From positions 6,300-70,299 of the forward strand of contig JBJHCH010000003.1 in assembly GCA_050485905.1 (NCBI GenBank): 64,000 nt of DNA. Reading direction: 5' to 3'. The translations under genes and the position numbers were made by a program. The stretch is from JAWLCA01 sp050485905 (lineage in GTDB: Bacteria; Pseudomonadota; Alphaproteobacteria; Rhodobacterales; Rhodobacteraceae). The number at the start of each line of letters is the position of its first letter. The first letter of the stretch is position 1. This document shows positions 8,738 through 17,825 of this stretch, one piece after another. The notes under the pieces are model-generated. The model had not been told where the DNA came from. It was given only the letters and a program-made list of their open reading frames with translations, and did no database searches.

Positions 8738-11158
8738 TCACCCCCTCAGCGTGCCGCCAGTGGCCTTGCCCACCTTCTCCACGATCTTCGCGCTGACGGC
8801 CTCGATCTCCTCATCCGTCAGGGTCTTTTCCTTCGGCTGAAGACGGACGGAAATGGCCAGGCTCTTCTTCCCCGCCCCCATCTGCGCCTCAGCCTTCGGC
8901 CCCGAGAACTCATCGAAAACCGACACCCCCTCGATCAGCGCCTTATCCGCCCCCTGCGCCGCATTGACCAGCGCCAGCGCCTCGACGCGCGAGTCCACCA
9001 CAAAGGCAAAATCCCGTTCCACCGCCTGCAGCGGATGAAGCTCCAGCGCCGGCCGGGTCGTCGTCCGGCTACGCGGCTGGGGTGCATTTTCCAGCAGCAC
9101 CGTGAACGCCACCGCCGGCCCCTTCACATCCAGCGCCTTCAGCACCTTGGGATGCACCTCTCCGAACGAGGCCAGCACCAGCTTCGGCCCCAGCGTGACC
9201 TGCCCCGCCCGCCCCGGATGGAACCACCCCGGCACGTTGCGCCCGATCTGCACCTTCGCCGGCGCCCCGATGGCCGACAGCACCGCCTCGGCATCCGCCT
9301 TGGCATCATAAATATCCGCCATCCGCCGCGACCCATGCGGATCGCGCCCGGCCACAGCGCCGACCAGCAGCCCCGCCGCCTGCAGCGCCTGCTCACCCGG
9401 CTCACCGCCCGAAAACGCCGGCCCCACCTCGAACAACGCCAGATCCGCAAAACCCCGCGCCTGATTACGCGCCGCCGCCTGCAGCAGCCCCGGCAGCAGA
9501 TCGGGCCGGAGGTGGCTCATCTCGCTGGAAATCGGGTTCTCCAGCTTCACGGCCTCCCCACCGCCCCCGAACAGTTCCGCCGAACGGGCGTCGATGAAGG
9601 AATAGGTGACGCATTCATTGTAGCCCAGCCCGGCCAGCATCCGCCGCGCCGCCTGTTCGCGTCGCTGGATCGGCGTCAGGATCGGCCGCGGCACCCCCGG
9701 CACCGGCCGCGCCAGCGGCACGCCCTTCAGATGCGTCAGGCTGGCGATGCGCGCCACTTCCTCGACCAGATCGGCCTCGCCCAGAATGTCGGGCCGCCAC
9801 GACGGCGGAACGCACTGATCCCCCTCCAGCCGGAAGCCCAGCGAAACCAGCGTCGCGCGCTGCTCTCCTTCAGGGATCTCCATGCCAACCAGCGAGCCCA
9901 CGCGCGCCGGATCGAACCGGTAGCTGCGCGTCGTGTCCGGCACCGCGCCATCGACCACCACCTCCGACGGCTCGCCACCGCAGATATCCATGATCATCTT
10001 GGTGGCCAGTTCCAGCCCCGGCACGGTGAAGGCCGGGTCCACCCCACGCTCGAACCGGTAGCGCGCGTCGGAATTGATCCTCAGCGCCCGCCCCGTCGCG
10101 GCCACGGTGATCGGATCCCAATAGGCGCTTTCCACGAAGACATCGACCGTGTCAGCCGTCACGCCCGAAACCTCGCCCCCCATCACGCCGGCGATGCTCT
10201 CGGGGCCGTTGTCGTCGGAAATCACCATCATGCCGGGCTCGAACGCATAGGTCTTTCCGTCCAGCGCCAGCAGTTCCTCGCCGCCCTTCGCCGGATGGAT
10301 GCGCAAGCCGCCCTTTACCTTGGCCGCGTCGAAGACATGCAGCGGGCGGTTCACGTCGAAGGTGAAGAAGTTCGTGATATCCACCAGCGCCGAAATCGGG
10401 CGCAGCCCGACGGCGCGCAGCCGCTTCTTCAGCCAGTCGGGCGAGGAGCCATTCTTCACCCCCCGGATCACCCGCCCGGCGAACAGCGGACAGCCCTTGT
10501 CCTTCAGCACAGGGTCGATGGTGACACCGATGGGCGACGGGAAGCGGCCCGGCACCGGATCAACCGGCAGCGGCTTCAGGAACCCAAGCCCGCGCGCCGC
10601 CAGATCGCGCGCGATGCCACGCACACCCAGCGCATCGGGCCGGTTCGGCGTGATCTTGATGTAGATCATCGGGTCGTTCAGGCCGGCATAGTCGATGAAG
10701 CGCACGCCCAGCGGCGCATCTTCGGGCAGGTCGATGATGCCTTCGTGGTCGTCCGACAGCAGCATTTCGCGCTCAGAGCACAGCATCCCGTTCGACTCGA
10801 CCCCACGAATGACGCCCGGTTTCAGATCGACCCCGGTGCCGGGAATATGGGTGCCGACAGGCGCGAAAACCCCCACAAGCCCGGTCCGCGCATTCGGCGC
10901 GCCGCAGACGACCTGCACCTCTTCGGTCCGGCCGCCGGGGCCATCGGGAAAGGTCTCTACCCGGCACAGGCGCAGACGGTCGGCATTGGGATGCTGCGTC
11001 GCCTCGATGACGCGGGCGATGCGAAACGCGCCCAGCGTCGCGCCGGGGTCGGTCACTTCCTCGACCTCCAGCCCCAGATCGGTCAGGGCGTAGAGGATCT
11101 CGTCAAGGCTCGCCTCGGTTTCCAGATGGTCCCGAAGCCATGACAGCGTGAATTTCAT
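8738..11158 (-). CDS. pheT: Phenylalanine--tRNA ligase beta subunit
   Basis: The 806-residue beta chain of the alpha2-beta2 class II synthetase for tRNA-Phe. Visible domains in order are an N-terminal EMAP-like tRNA-binding region (about residues 39-150), the B3/B4 editing region, B5, and a C-terminal ferredoxin-fold anticodon-binding domain (about 713-806, ending in TDEEIEAVSAKIVEKVG). The sequence CGAPNARTG and SNGMLCSERE are typical of PheT. The alpha subunit gene pheS is not adjacent but at 38205 on the other strand. ATG at 11158 has only a weak ribosome site. Confidence 0.96.
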   Translation of the reverse strand: MKFTLSWLRDHLETEASLDEILYALTDLGLEVEEVTDPGATLGAFRIARVIEATQHPNADRLRLCRVETFPDGPGGRTEEVQVVCGAPNARTGLVGVFAPVGTHIPGTGVDLKPGVIRGVESNGMLCSEREMLLSDDHEGIIDLPEDAPLGVRFIDYAGLNDPMIYIKITPNRPDALGVRGIARDLAARGLGFLKPLPVDPVPGRFPSPIGVTIDPVLKDKGCPLFAGRVIRGVKNGSSPDWLKKRLRAVGLRPISALVDITNFFTFDVNRPLHVFDAAKVKGGLRIHPAKGGEELLALDGKTYAFEPGMMVISDDNGPESIAGVMGGEVSGVTADTVDVFVESAYWDPITVAATGRALRINSDARYRFERGVDPAFTVPGLELATKMIMDICGGEPSEVVVDGAVPDTTRSYRFDPARVGSLVGMEIPEGEQRATLVSLGFRLEGDQCVPPSWRPDILGEADLVEEVARIASLTHLKGVPLARPVPGVPRPILTPIQRREQAARRMLAGLGYNECVTYSFIDARSAELFGGGGEAVKLENPISSEMSHLRPDLLPGLLQAAARNQARGFADLALFEVGPAFSGGEPGEQALQAAGLLVGAVAGRDPHGSRRMADIYDAKADAEAVLSAIGAPAKVQIGRNVPGWFHPGRAGQVTLGPKLVLASFGEVHPKVLKALDVKGPAVAFTVLLENAPQPRSRTTTRPALELHPLQAVERDFAFVVDSRVEALALVNAAQGADKALIEGVSVFDEFSGPKAEAQMGAGKKSLAISVRLQPKEKTLTDEEIEAVSAKIVEKVGKATGGTLRG

Positions 11159-11240
11159 GTCTCACCCGTGCCGTTCCGTATCGCGCCGGGGCATAGCGCA
11201 GCTTTCCGGCAAGGGAAAGGCCGGGGTCGGAAGCAGGGCG

Positions 11241-12101
11241 TCAGATCGCGGCCTTGCGGCTTTCGTCGATGTAAATCTGGCGCAGGCGGGTCGCCACCGG
11301 GCCGGGCACGCCCTGCCCCAGCGTTGTGCCGTCGATCTCGACCACCGGCATCACGAACTGGCTGGCCGAGGTGATGAAGGCCTCATCCGCCGCTTTCGCC
11401 TCGTCCAGCGTGAAGGGGCGTTCCTCGACCTCCATCTGCGTTTCGCGCGCGAAACGCAGGACGGCGGCGCGGGTGATGCCGTGCAGGATCTCGTTGCCCA
11501 GGTGTCGGGTGATGATCTTGCCGCCCTTCACGATATAGGCGTTGTTCGACGTGCCCTCGGTCACCGCGCCGTCCTCGACCATCCAGGCGTCATCGGCGCC
11601 CGCCTTCTTCGCCATCATCTTGCCCATCGAGGGGTAGAGCAGCTGCACCGTCTTGATGTCGCGCCGGCCCCAGCGGATGTCGGGGATCGAGATCACCTTG
11701 ATCCCGGTCTTTGCCATCGGCACATCGGCCAGCCCCGGCTTCGACTGGGTGAACAGCACCACCGTCGCCGGCGTGTCTGCGGGCGGAAAGACGAAATCCC
11801 GGTCGCCCGGCGCGCCGCGGGTGATCTGCAGGTAGATCATGCCGTCGGTCAGGTCGTTCCGCGCCACCAACTCGCGGTGGATGGCGAGCAGGTCGTCGGT
11901 CGTCAGCGGCATCGCCATGTCCAGCTCGCCCAGCGACCGCTCCAGCCGTTTCGCATGGCCGTCGAAGTCGATCAGCTTGCCGCCCAGCACGCTCGTTACC
12001 TCGTAGACGCCATCGGCCATCAGGAAACCGCGGTCGAAGATCGAGACCTTCGCCTCCTCCTCGGGCAGGTAGTCCCCGTTGACATAGACGATGCGGCTCA
12101 T
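11241..12101 (-). CDS. D-amino-acid aminotransferase-like (class IV)
   Basis: A 286-residue fold-type IV PLP enzyme. The opening YVNGDYLPEEEAKVSIFDRGF and the later RGAPGDRDF match D-alanine/D-amino-acid aminotransferases, and Lys150 (RRDIKTVQ) is the predicted PLP lysine. It would move amino groups between D-amino acids and 2-oxo acids, for instance making or consuming D-glutamate. Its ATG at 12101 comes two bases after the dgcA stop, so it is co-translated with dgcA and dgcN; GGGGG in the dgcA end serves as ribosome site. A branched-chain or 4-amino-4-deoxychorismate enzyme is less likely given the N-terminus and neighbours. Confidence 0.85.
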   Translation of the reverse strand: MSRIVYVNGDYLPEEEAKVSIFDRGFLMADGVYEVTSVLGGKLIDFDGHAKRLERSLGELDMAMPLTTDDLLAIHRELVARNDLTDGMIYLQITRGAPGDRDFVFPPADTPATVVLFTQSKPGLADVPMAKTGIKVISIPDIRWGRRDIKTVQLLYPSMGKMMAKKAGADDAWMVEDGAVTEGTSNNAYIVKGGKIITRHLGNEILHGITRAAVLRFARETQMEVEERPFTLDEAKAADEAFITSASQFVMPVVEIDGTTLGQGVPGPVATRLRQIYIDESRKAAI

Positions 12102-12103
12102 GG

Positions 12104-13066
12104 CTACCCCCAAAGCTCTGGATCGGACGGATGCACGCCACGCTCGTCAAAGCGCAGCGGGTGCGGGCGGTCTTCGGCCAGAAGCAGCGGGCCGTCAAGG
12201 TCGGTCACCGCCACACCCTGCGCCACCAGCACGGCGGGCGCCATGGCCAGCGACGATCCGACCATGCAACCGACCATCACCCCAAAGCCCTGCGCGATGG
12301 CTTCGGCCTTCAGCGCCAGCGCCTCGGTCAGCCCGCCGGTCTTGTCCAGCTTGATGTTGACCATGTCATACTTGCCCCTGAGCTTCGGCAGGCTGGCGCG
12401 GTCGTGGCAGGATTCGTCGGCACAGACCGGCAGCGGGCGGTCGATTTCTGCCAGCATGTCGTCAGCACCGGCGGGCAGCGGCTGTTCCACCATCGCCACG
12501 CCCAGCCGGATCAGATGGGGCGCGAGGTCGGCATAGACCTCGGCCGTCCAGCCCTCGTTCGCATCGATGATGATGCGGGTGTCGGGGGCACCTGCCCGCA
12601 CCGCCTCCAAGCGCGGCATGTCGTCGGGGGTGCCCAGCTTGATCTTCAGGATCGGGCGGTCTGCGTTCTTTGCGGCCGCCGCGTGCATGTTCTCGGGCGT
12701 GTCGAGCGACAGCGTGTAGGCCGTCACCTCCGGCCCCGGCGGGGGCAGCCCGGCCAGTTCCCAGACCCGGCGGCCCGTCCGCTTCGCTTCCCAGTCCCAC
12801 AGCGCACAATCAACCGCGTTTCGGGCGGCCCCGGCGCGCAGCGCATCCTGCAGCGCCGCGCGATCTATGTCTTCCGGCAGGCCCAGAATTTGCGCGGTCA
12901 CGCTGTCCAGCGTTTCGTCATAGCGGGCATAGGGCACGCATTCGCCCCAGCCGGTGACGCCGTCGCGGGTGATGCGGACGGTCAGCACCTTGGCCTCGGT
13001 CCGACTGCCGCGACTGATGGTGAATACCTGAGCCAGACGAAAGGTATCGGGCGTGACGGTGATCAT
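12104..13066 (-). CDS. dgcA: N-acetyl-D-glutamate racemase DgcA (dipeptide epimerase family)
   Basis: A 320-residue enolase-superfamily protein of the muconate-lactonizing/dipeptide-epimerase group. The proton-abstracting pair is KIKL and NIKLDK; metal ligands are in IIDANEG, VEQPLP and CADES. Older annotation would call it L-Ala-D/L-Glu epimerase. Because it overlaps dgcN by four bases (ATGA), the more specific role is DgcA: by family knowledge it inverts N-acetyl-D-glutamate to the L form made available by DgcN. The role is inferred from gene context, not from substrate-specific residues. Confidence 0.85.
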   Translation of the reverse strand: MITVTPDTFRLAQVFTISRGSRTEAKVLTVRITRDGVTGWGECVPYARYDETLDSVTAQILGLPEDIDRAALQDALRAGAARNAVDCALWDWEAKRTGRRVWELAGLPPPGPEVTAYTLSLDTPENMHAAAAKNADRPILKIKLGTPDDMPRLEAVRAGAPDTRIIIDANEGWTAEVYADLAPHLIRLGVAMVEQPLPAGADDMLAEIDRPLPVCADESCHDRASLPKLRGKYDMVNIKLDKTGGLTEALALKAEAIAQGFGVMVGCMVGSSLAMAPAVLVAQGVAVTDLDGPLLLAEDRPHPLRFDERGVHPSDPELWG

Positions 13067-14067
13067 CCGGCCGCCGCCAGAGAATCAACAAGTTTGCCCG
13101 CTCCGAAGCGGAAGGGATCGGTCGCGGGCAGGCCCATCCGTGTCTCGACCACTTCCAGATAGCTGCGGGCCTCATCCTCGGCCATGTTCTGGGTGTTGAT
13201 CGAGATGCCGGTGACGACGCAGGCCGGGTTCACCACATGGGCCATGCTGAGCGCCGCGTCGCGCACCTGCTCCAGCGTTGGCAAAGAATAGCCCGGCAGG
13301 CCGCGCATGTGGGTGCGCGTCGGCTCATGGCAGAGGATCAGCGCGTCGGGCTGGCCGCCGTGGATCAGCGCCAATGTGACGCCCGAGAACGAGACGTGGA
13401 ACAGGCTGCCCTGCCCCTCGATCAGATCCCAGTGGTCGGGGTCGTGGTCGGGCGTCAGCCATTCGATGGAGCCGGCCATGAAATCCGCGATCACCGCGTC
13501 GAGTGGCACGCCGCCCCCGGTGATCAGGATGCCGGTCTGCCCGGTGGCGCGGAACGTGGCCTTCATGCCGCGCGCGCGCATCTCCTTTTCCATGCAGAGC
13601 GCGGTATACATCTTGCCTGCGGAACAGTCGGTGCCGACGGCCAGACACCGCTTGCCGGTGCGCCTGATCCCGTTGGCGATCGGGTATTTCACCGAGGGCA
13701 CCCGCACGTCGTGCAGCGTGCGCCCCGTGGCACGGGCAACGGCGGCCAGATCCTCTTCGTCGCGAAGCAGGCTGTGCAGGCCCGAGGCGAGGTCGAACCC
13801 CTCCTCCAGCGCCTCGACCAGAACTTTCTTCCAGCTTTGCGAGATCACACCGCCCCGGTTCGCCACGCCGATCACAAGGGTCTTGACGCCCGCCGCCTTC
13901 GCCTCGGCCAGGGTCATGTCCGGCAGGCGCATGTCGGCGCGGCACCCCTGGAGCCGCAACTGCCCAAGCGCATATTCCGGGCGCCAGTCCTTCACCCCCT
14001 GGGCGACCTTTGCCGCCAACTGGTCGGGCGCATCGCCTAGAAACAGCAGATAGGGAGTGTCGATCAT
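13063..14067 (-). CDS. dgcN: DgcN, D-glutamate N-acetyltransferase (DUF1611)
   Basis: A 334-residue DUF1611-family protein with an N-terminal Rossmann-like half and a C-terminal P-loop-like half: GTDCSAGKMYTAL resembles a Walker A loop. In marine bacteria this family has been described as DgcN, which acetylates D-glutamate as the first step of its catabolism. The ATG at 14067 has CGGAGC upstream; a longer frame to 14226 has no ribosome site and low-quality sequence. First gene of dgcN-dgcA-dat, all overlapping or a few bases apart. Divergent from mcl1. No DgcR-type regulator gene lies nearby. Confidence 0.82.
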   Translation of the reverse strand: MIDTPYLLFLGDAPDQLAAKVAQGVKDWRPEYALGQLRLQGCRADMRLPDMTLAEAKAAGVKTLVIGVANRGGVISQSWKKVLVEALEEGFDLASGLHSLLRDEEDLAAVARATGRTLHDVRVPSVKYPIANGIRRTGKRCLAVGTDCSAGKMYTALCMEKEMRARGMKATFRATGQTGILITGGGVPLDAVIADFMAGSIEWLTPDHDPDHWDLIEGQGSLFHVSFSGVTLALIHGGQPDALILCHEPTRTHMRGLPGYSLPTLEQVRDAALSMAHVVNPACVVTGISINTQNMAEDEARSYLEVVETRMGLPATDPFRFGAGKLVDSLAAAG

Positions 14068-14327
14068 GGTTCGCTCCGGGATTGTCGGCTGGGTGGCAGG
14101 ATGGTGGCAGCATGCGCCATCGGTCCCGAAATGTCCTCGGATTCCGCGGCGATGCGCAAGGGGGCGGCGGAAGTTTCTTGCGCCCAAGCGGCGTGCTGCC
14201 GAAGAAACGTGCGCCGCCTGCGCCAAATTGACCTGCCGGGCGATGCGCTAGCTGCTTGCCGCGGCTTGGACGACGGCTTACCCATGACGCCAAGACTGAT
14301 CCGTCGCACCCCTGAGAGGAGATGCCA

Positions 14328-15308
14328 ATGAGCTTCCGCGTCCAACCGTCCCCGCCTGCCCGCCCCAACCGCTGCCAGCTTTTCGGCCCCGGCTCCCGGC
14401 CCGAATTGTTCGAGAAGATGGCAAGTTCCGCGGCAGATGTGGTGAACCTCGACCTGGAGGATTCGGTTGCGCCGGACGACAAGGCGCAGGCCCGTAAGAA
14501 CGTGGTCGAGGCGATCAACGACATCGACTGGGGCCGAAAGACGCTGAGCGTTCGCATCAACGGCCTCGATACCCCCTATTGGGTGCGCGACGTGGTTGAT
14601 CTGATGGAGCAGACCAACGGCCGGCTTGACCTGATCATGATCCCCAAGGCCGGCAACGCTTCGGATGTTTATGCTGTTGATTCAATGGTTTCTGCCATCG
14701 AGCAGGGCAAGGGCGCGACGAAGCGGCTGGGGCTGGAGGTCATCATCGAAACCGCCGCCGGGCTGGCCCATGTCGAGGAGATCGCCGCCTCCAGCCCCCG
14801 GATGCAGGCCATGAGCATCGGCCCGGCGGACTATGCGGCCTTCATGGGGATGCAGACTACCGCCATCGGCGGCACTCAGGCCAATTACTACATGCTGGAG
14901 GATGCGCGCGAGGATGGTGCAGACCGCGCGCGCCACTACGCCGATCCCTGGCACTACCCCTGCGTGGCCATCGTTGCCGCCTGCCGCACCCATGGGTTGC
15001 TGCCGGTGGACGGGCCGTTCGGTGACTTTTCCGACCCTGACGGCTTCAAGGCGCAGGCGCTCAGGTCGGCCACGCTGGGCATGGTGGGCAAATGGGCGAT
15101 CCATCCCAGCCAGGTGGCCATGGCGAACGAGATCTTCACCCCTTCGGAAAAGGCGGTGGAGCGTGCAAAGCGGGTGCTGGCGGCGATGGAAGAGGCGAAA
15201 CGGTCGGGCGCGGGCGCGGTGGCGCTGGACGGCAAGCTGATCGACCTTGCCTCGATCCGGCAGGCCGAGGTGATTGTGAAGCAGTCGGAACTGATCGCTG
15301 CCGGGTGA
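14328..15308 (+). CDS. mcl1: L-malyl-CoA/beta-methylmalyl-CoA lyase
   Basis: A 326-residue HpcH/HpaI-type lyase closely resembling Mcl1 of Rhodobacter. It cleaves beta-methylmalyl-CoA to glyoxylate and propionyl-CoA and condenses or cleaves L-malyl-CoA in the ethylmalonyl-CoA pathway, which replaces the glyoxylate bypass. Family segments are NRCQLFGPGSRP, NLDLEDSVAPDDKAQAR (metal-binding Asp/Glu) and MVGKWAIHPSQV. A short segment around residues 195-203 (AREDGADRARHY) looks longer than the Rhodobacter form as I remember it. AGGAG precedes the ATG at 14328; the ATG at 14322 overlaps that site and is less likely. Confidence 0.93.
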   Translation: MSFRVQPSPPARPNRCQLFGPGSRPELFEKMASSAADVVNLDLEDSVAPDDKAQARKNVVEAINDIDWGRKTLSVRINGLDTPYWVRDVVDLMEQTNGRLDLIMIPKAGNASDVYAVDSMVSAIEQGKGATKRLGLEVIIETAAGLAHVEEIAASSPRMQAMSIGPADYAAFMGMQTTAIGGTQANYYMLEDAREDGADRARHYADPWHYPCVAIVAACRTHGLLPVDGPFGDFSDPDGFKAQALRSATLGMVGKWAIHPSQVAMANEIFTPSEKAVERAKRVLAAMEEAKRSGAGAVALDGKLIDLASIRQAEVIVKQSELIAAG

Positions 15309-15362
15309 CGACCCTGTGGCAGCAGCGGGAAACTGCCTTCTGCGGTAGCGCGGGCATGGTGA

Positions 15363-15394
15363 GCGCGGGGCGCGTTGCAAATCGCGCCCCGCGC
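15363..15394. other. Perfect 12-bp stem-loop between mcl1 and accA
   Basis: GCGCGGGGCGCG (15363-15374), loop TTGCAAAT, CGCGCCCCGCGC (15383-15394). No T-run follows. It may end mcl1 transcription in a rho-assisted way or act before accA, whose ATG is 36 bases on. The loop contains TTGCAA, which could double as a -35 element with CATATA at 15398. Confidence 0.7.
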
Positions 15395-15429
15395 CGTCAT
15401 ATAGCCCGCATCACCGCAGGGGGTGCCGG

Positions 15430-16389
15430 ATGAACTATCTCGAATTCGAGAAACCGCTGGCCGAGATCGAGGGCAAGGCAGAAGAACTGCGCGCGATGGC
15501 GCGTGCCAATCCCGAGATGGACGTGGACAAGGAAGCCACGGCACTAGACCGCAAGGCCGCGACGATGCTGGGGGATCTCTACAAGAACCTGTCGCCCTGG
15601 CGGAAGTGTCAGGTTGCGCGCCATCCCGACCGGCCGCATTGCCGCGACTACATCAACGCGCTGTTCACCGAGTTCACGCCGCTAGCGGGCGACCGCAACT
15701 TTGCCGATGACCATGCGGTGATGGGCGGGCTGGCGCGGTTCGACGGTGCGCCGGTCGTCGTGATCGGCCACGAGAAGGGCAACGATACGAAAAGCCGGAT
15801 CGAACGCAATTTCGGCATGGCACGGCCCGAGGGCTATCGCAAGGCGATCCGCCTGATGGACATGGCCCACCGCTTCCGTATGCCGGTCATCACGCTGGTG
15901 GACACGCCCGGGGCCTATCCAGGCAAGGGCGCCGAGGAGCGCGGCCAGGCCGAGGCGATTGCAAGCTGCACGCAGAAATGCCTAGAGATCGGTGTGCCGC
16001 TGGTAAGCGTCATCATCGGCGAGGGCGGATCGGGCGGGGCGGTGGCCTTTGCCACCGCGAACCGGATCGCCATGCTGGAACATTCGATCTATTCGGTCAT
16101 CAGCCCCGAAGGCTGCGCCAGCATCCTGTGGAAGGATGCCGAGAAGATGCGCGAGGCCGCAGAGGCGCTGCGCCTGACCGCGCAGGATCTGCTGAAGCTG
16201 GGGGTCATCGACCGGATCGTGAACGAACCCCACGGTGGCGCCCAGCGCGGGCGCGACGTGACGATCGGGGCGGTGGAAAAGGCGGTCGCCGCGATGCTGA
16301 AGGAACTGGCGGGAAAATCGGCCGAGACCCTGATCGGCGAACGCCGGCGCAAGTTCTTGGACATGGGCTCTAAGGGTCTGGCGGCCTGA
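15430..16389 (+). CDS. accA: Acetyl-CoA carboxylase carboxyltransferase subunit alpha
   Basis: The 319-residue alpha chain of the heterotetrameric carboxyltransferase that makes malonyl-CoA for fatty acid synthesis. The start [16 protein letters not shown] and the crotonase-fold core [22 protein letters not shown] and IGEGGSGGA are diagnostic. The length equals that of typical AccA. GGGGG lies upstream of the ATG. accB, accC and accD are not in the window. It is followed by a convergent GNAT gene. Confidence 0.97.
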   Translation: MNYLEFEKPLAEIEGKAEELRAMARANPEMDVDKEATALDRKAATMLGDLYKNLSPWRKCQVARHPDRPHCRDYINALFTEFTPLAGDRNFADDHAVMGGLARFDGAPVVVIGHEKGNDTKSRIERNFGMARPEGYRKAIRLMDMAHRFRMPVITLVDTPGAYPGKGAEERGQAEAIASCTQKCLEIGVPLVSVIIGEGGSGGAVAFATANRIAMLEHSIYSVISPEGCASILWKDAEKMREAAEALRLTAQDLLKLGVIDRIVNEPHGGAQRGRDVTIGAVEKAVAAMLKELAGKSAETLIGERRRKFLDMGSKGLAA

Positions 16390-16423
16390 CGGGCGCGATT
16401 GAGGTCATCCGATCGCATCGGGT

Positions 16424-16924
16424 TCATACGGCCCGGAAGTGGCGGTAGACCAAATCGGTCGCATCCTGCCGGGGGGCGGCGGGGTCCAGAACCGCACCAA
16501 GGCGTTCGGCAAGTTTTCGGGAACGCAGGTTGTCTGGATCAACATAGCTGACCAGCGTGGTCAGGTGTCGCTCATGCCGCGCCCAGTATCGCAACGCTCC
16601 GGCCGCCTCGAACGCCACGCCCCGGCCCTCGGCCTGCGGGTAGACGAACCAACCCAGTTCAGGCTCCGGGAAGAGCGGCCCTTGATTGATACCGACCTGC
16701 CCCAGGCAGGCGCCGGTTTCCCGATCCTCGACCATCAGCGCGCCACTGCCGAAGAGGTCACACTGGGCATGGTCGGCGCAGAACATGCCCCAGGCCGCGC
16801 GGTCAGCGAACGGCCCGCCCATGTAGCATGCGCGTTCCGATGCCATCAGATCCTGATACGCCGGCCAGTCACCGGCAGTCATCGGACGCAGAAGCAGGCG
16901 CGGTGTGGTGAGCGTCAGTATCAT
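16424..16924 (-). CDS. GNAT family N-acetyltransferase (RimJ/RimL type)
   Basis: A 166-residue acetyltransferase. The opening LTTPRLLLRPMTAGDWPAY is the RimJ/RimL-like start; ELGWFVYPQAEGRGVAFEAA includes the acetyl-CoA pyrophosphate loop, and YVDPDNLRSRKLAERLGA is the typical C-terminal helix. The acceptor (protein N-terminus or small amine) is unknown. It starts four bases after the stop of plsC, so the two are one operon. Confidence 0.88.
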   Translation of the reverse strand: MILTLTTPRLLLRPMTAGDWPAYQDLMASERACYMGGPFADRAAWGMFCADHAQCDLFGSGALMVEDRETGACLGQVGINQGPLFPEPELGWFVYPQAEGRGVAFEAAGALRYWARHERHLTTLVSYVDPDNLRSRKLAERLGAVLDPAAPRQDATDLVYRHFRAV

Positions 16925-16927
16925 GCC

Positions 16928-17647
16928 TCAGCCGCGAAATCCGCCCTCTGCCATCAATTGGTTCGACGCCTCCTCCACGACCCTCTCCAGTTCGGCCATG
17001 AATTCCTCGATTGGGCGCCCCGCGGGTATCGTCGGCAGAAACTCCACCACCGCGGTGCCGGGACGGCGCAGGATGCCACGCTTGGGCCAGAACACACCCA
17101 CGTTGGTCGCGGCGGGAACGCAATCATGCGCGAACTGCTGGTAAAGGACGCCGGTGCCGACCTTGTAGGGCAGATAGGCGCCGGGAGCGACGCGGGTGCC
17201 CTGCGGGTAGATGATCAACTGCCCCGGATCGGTTTGGCCCGCATCCACGTCAGCCAGCATCTGCTTGATCGCCTGACCGCGCTTTCCACGGTCCACGGGC
17301 ACGCAACCAATGCGCACGGCATACCATCCCAGGATCGGCGCGCGCAGCAACTCCTTCTTCATGATGAAGCGCGGCCGCGGCACCGCGCTGACGATCATGA
17401 TGATGTCAAAGAACGACTGATGCTTGGCCGCAATCAGCACCTCGCCCTGCGGCACCGGCCCGCGGATCTCGGACCGCAGGCCGACCATCCAGCGGGCGGT
17501 CCACCGCACCCAACGGCAATAGGTCTGCACCGCGGTCACCGCCCAATCGCGGCGCCACAGGACCAGCGGAGTGAAGAATACCGCCATCAGCGGCATCATC
17601 AGATACATCTGCCCGATGAAGACGAGGGAACGAAGCCACTGGATCAT
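16928..17647 (-). CDS. plsC: 1-acyl-sn-glycerol-3-phosphate acyltransferase
   Basis: A 239-residue membrane acyltransferase that converts lysophosphatidic acid to phosphatidic acid using acyl-ACP or acyl-CoA. The catalytic HxxxxD motif is AKHQSFFD, and YPQGTR corresponds to the EGTR substrate block. A hydrophobic segment (about residues 5-30) would anchor it to the inner membrane. The ATG at 17647 has GGGAGG seven bases upstream; the alternative TTG at 17689 has none. The GNAT gene follows immediately. Confidence 0.92.
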   Translation of the reverse strand: MIQWLRSLVFIGQMYLMMPLMAVFFTPLVLWRRDWAVTAVQTYCRWVRWTARWMVGLRSEIRGPVPQGEVLIAAKHQSFFDIIMIVSAVPRPRFIMKKELLRAPILGWYAVRIGCVPVDRGKRGQAIKQMLADVDAGQTDPGQLIIYPQGTRVAPGAYLPYKVGTGVLYQQFAHDCVPAATNVGVFWPKRGILRRPGTAVVEFLPTIPAGRPIEEFMAELERVVEEASNQLMAEGGFRG

Positions 17648-17825
17648 CTGCCGCCTCCCTCCCGCCGCGTCATTCAGGCGCCTGCGCAACGCTTTCCGTC
17701 TGCGTCACAAGCCCCAAGTGCCGCGCGCAGTCAACCCGGCGATGGCGCCCCAACGCCGCTTGGGGCTTGGAGCGCCCTGCCCCGCTTGCTACACCGTCCC
17801 GACCAGTCTGCCAGAGGAACCCGGG

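Noticed and set aside
8711..11143. 810-codon open frame on the plus strand opposite pheT
   Set aside because: Exact antisense of a well-supported gene, Arg/Pro/His-rich low-complexity product; a high-G+C shadow.
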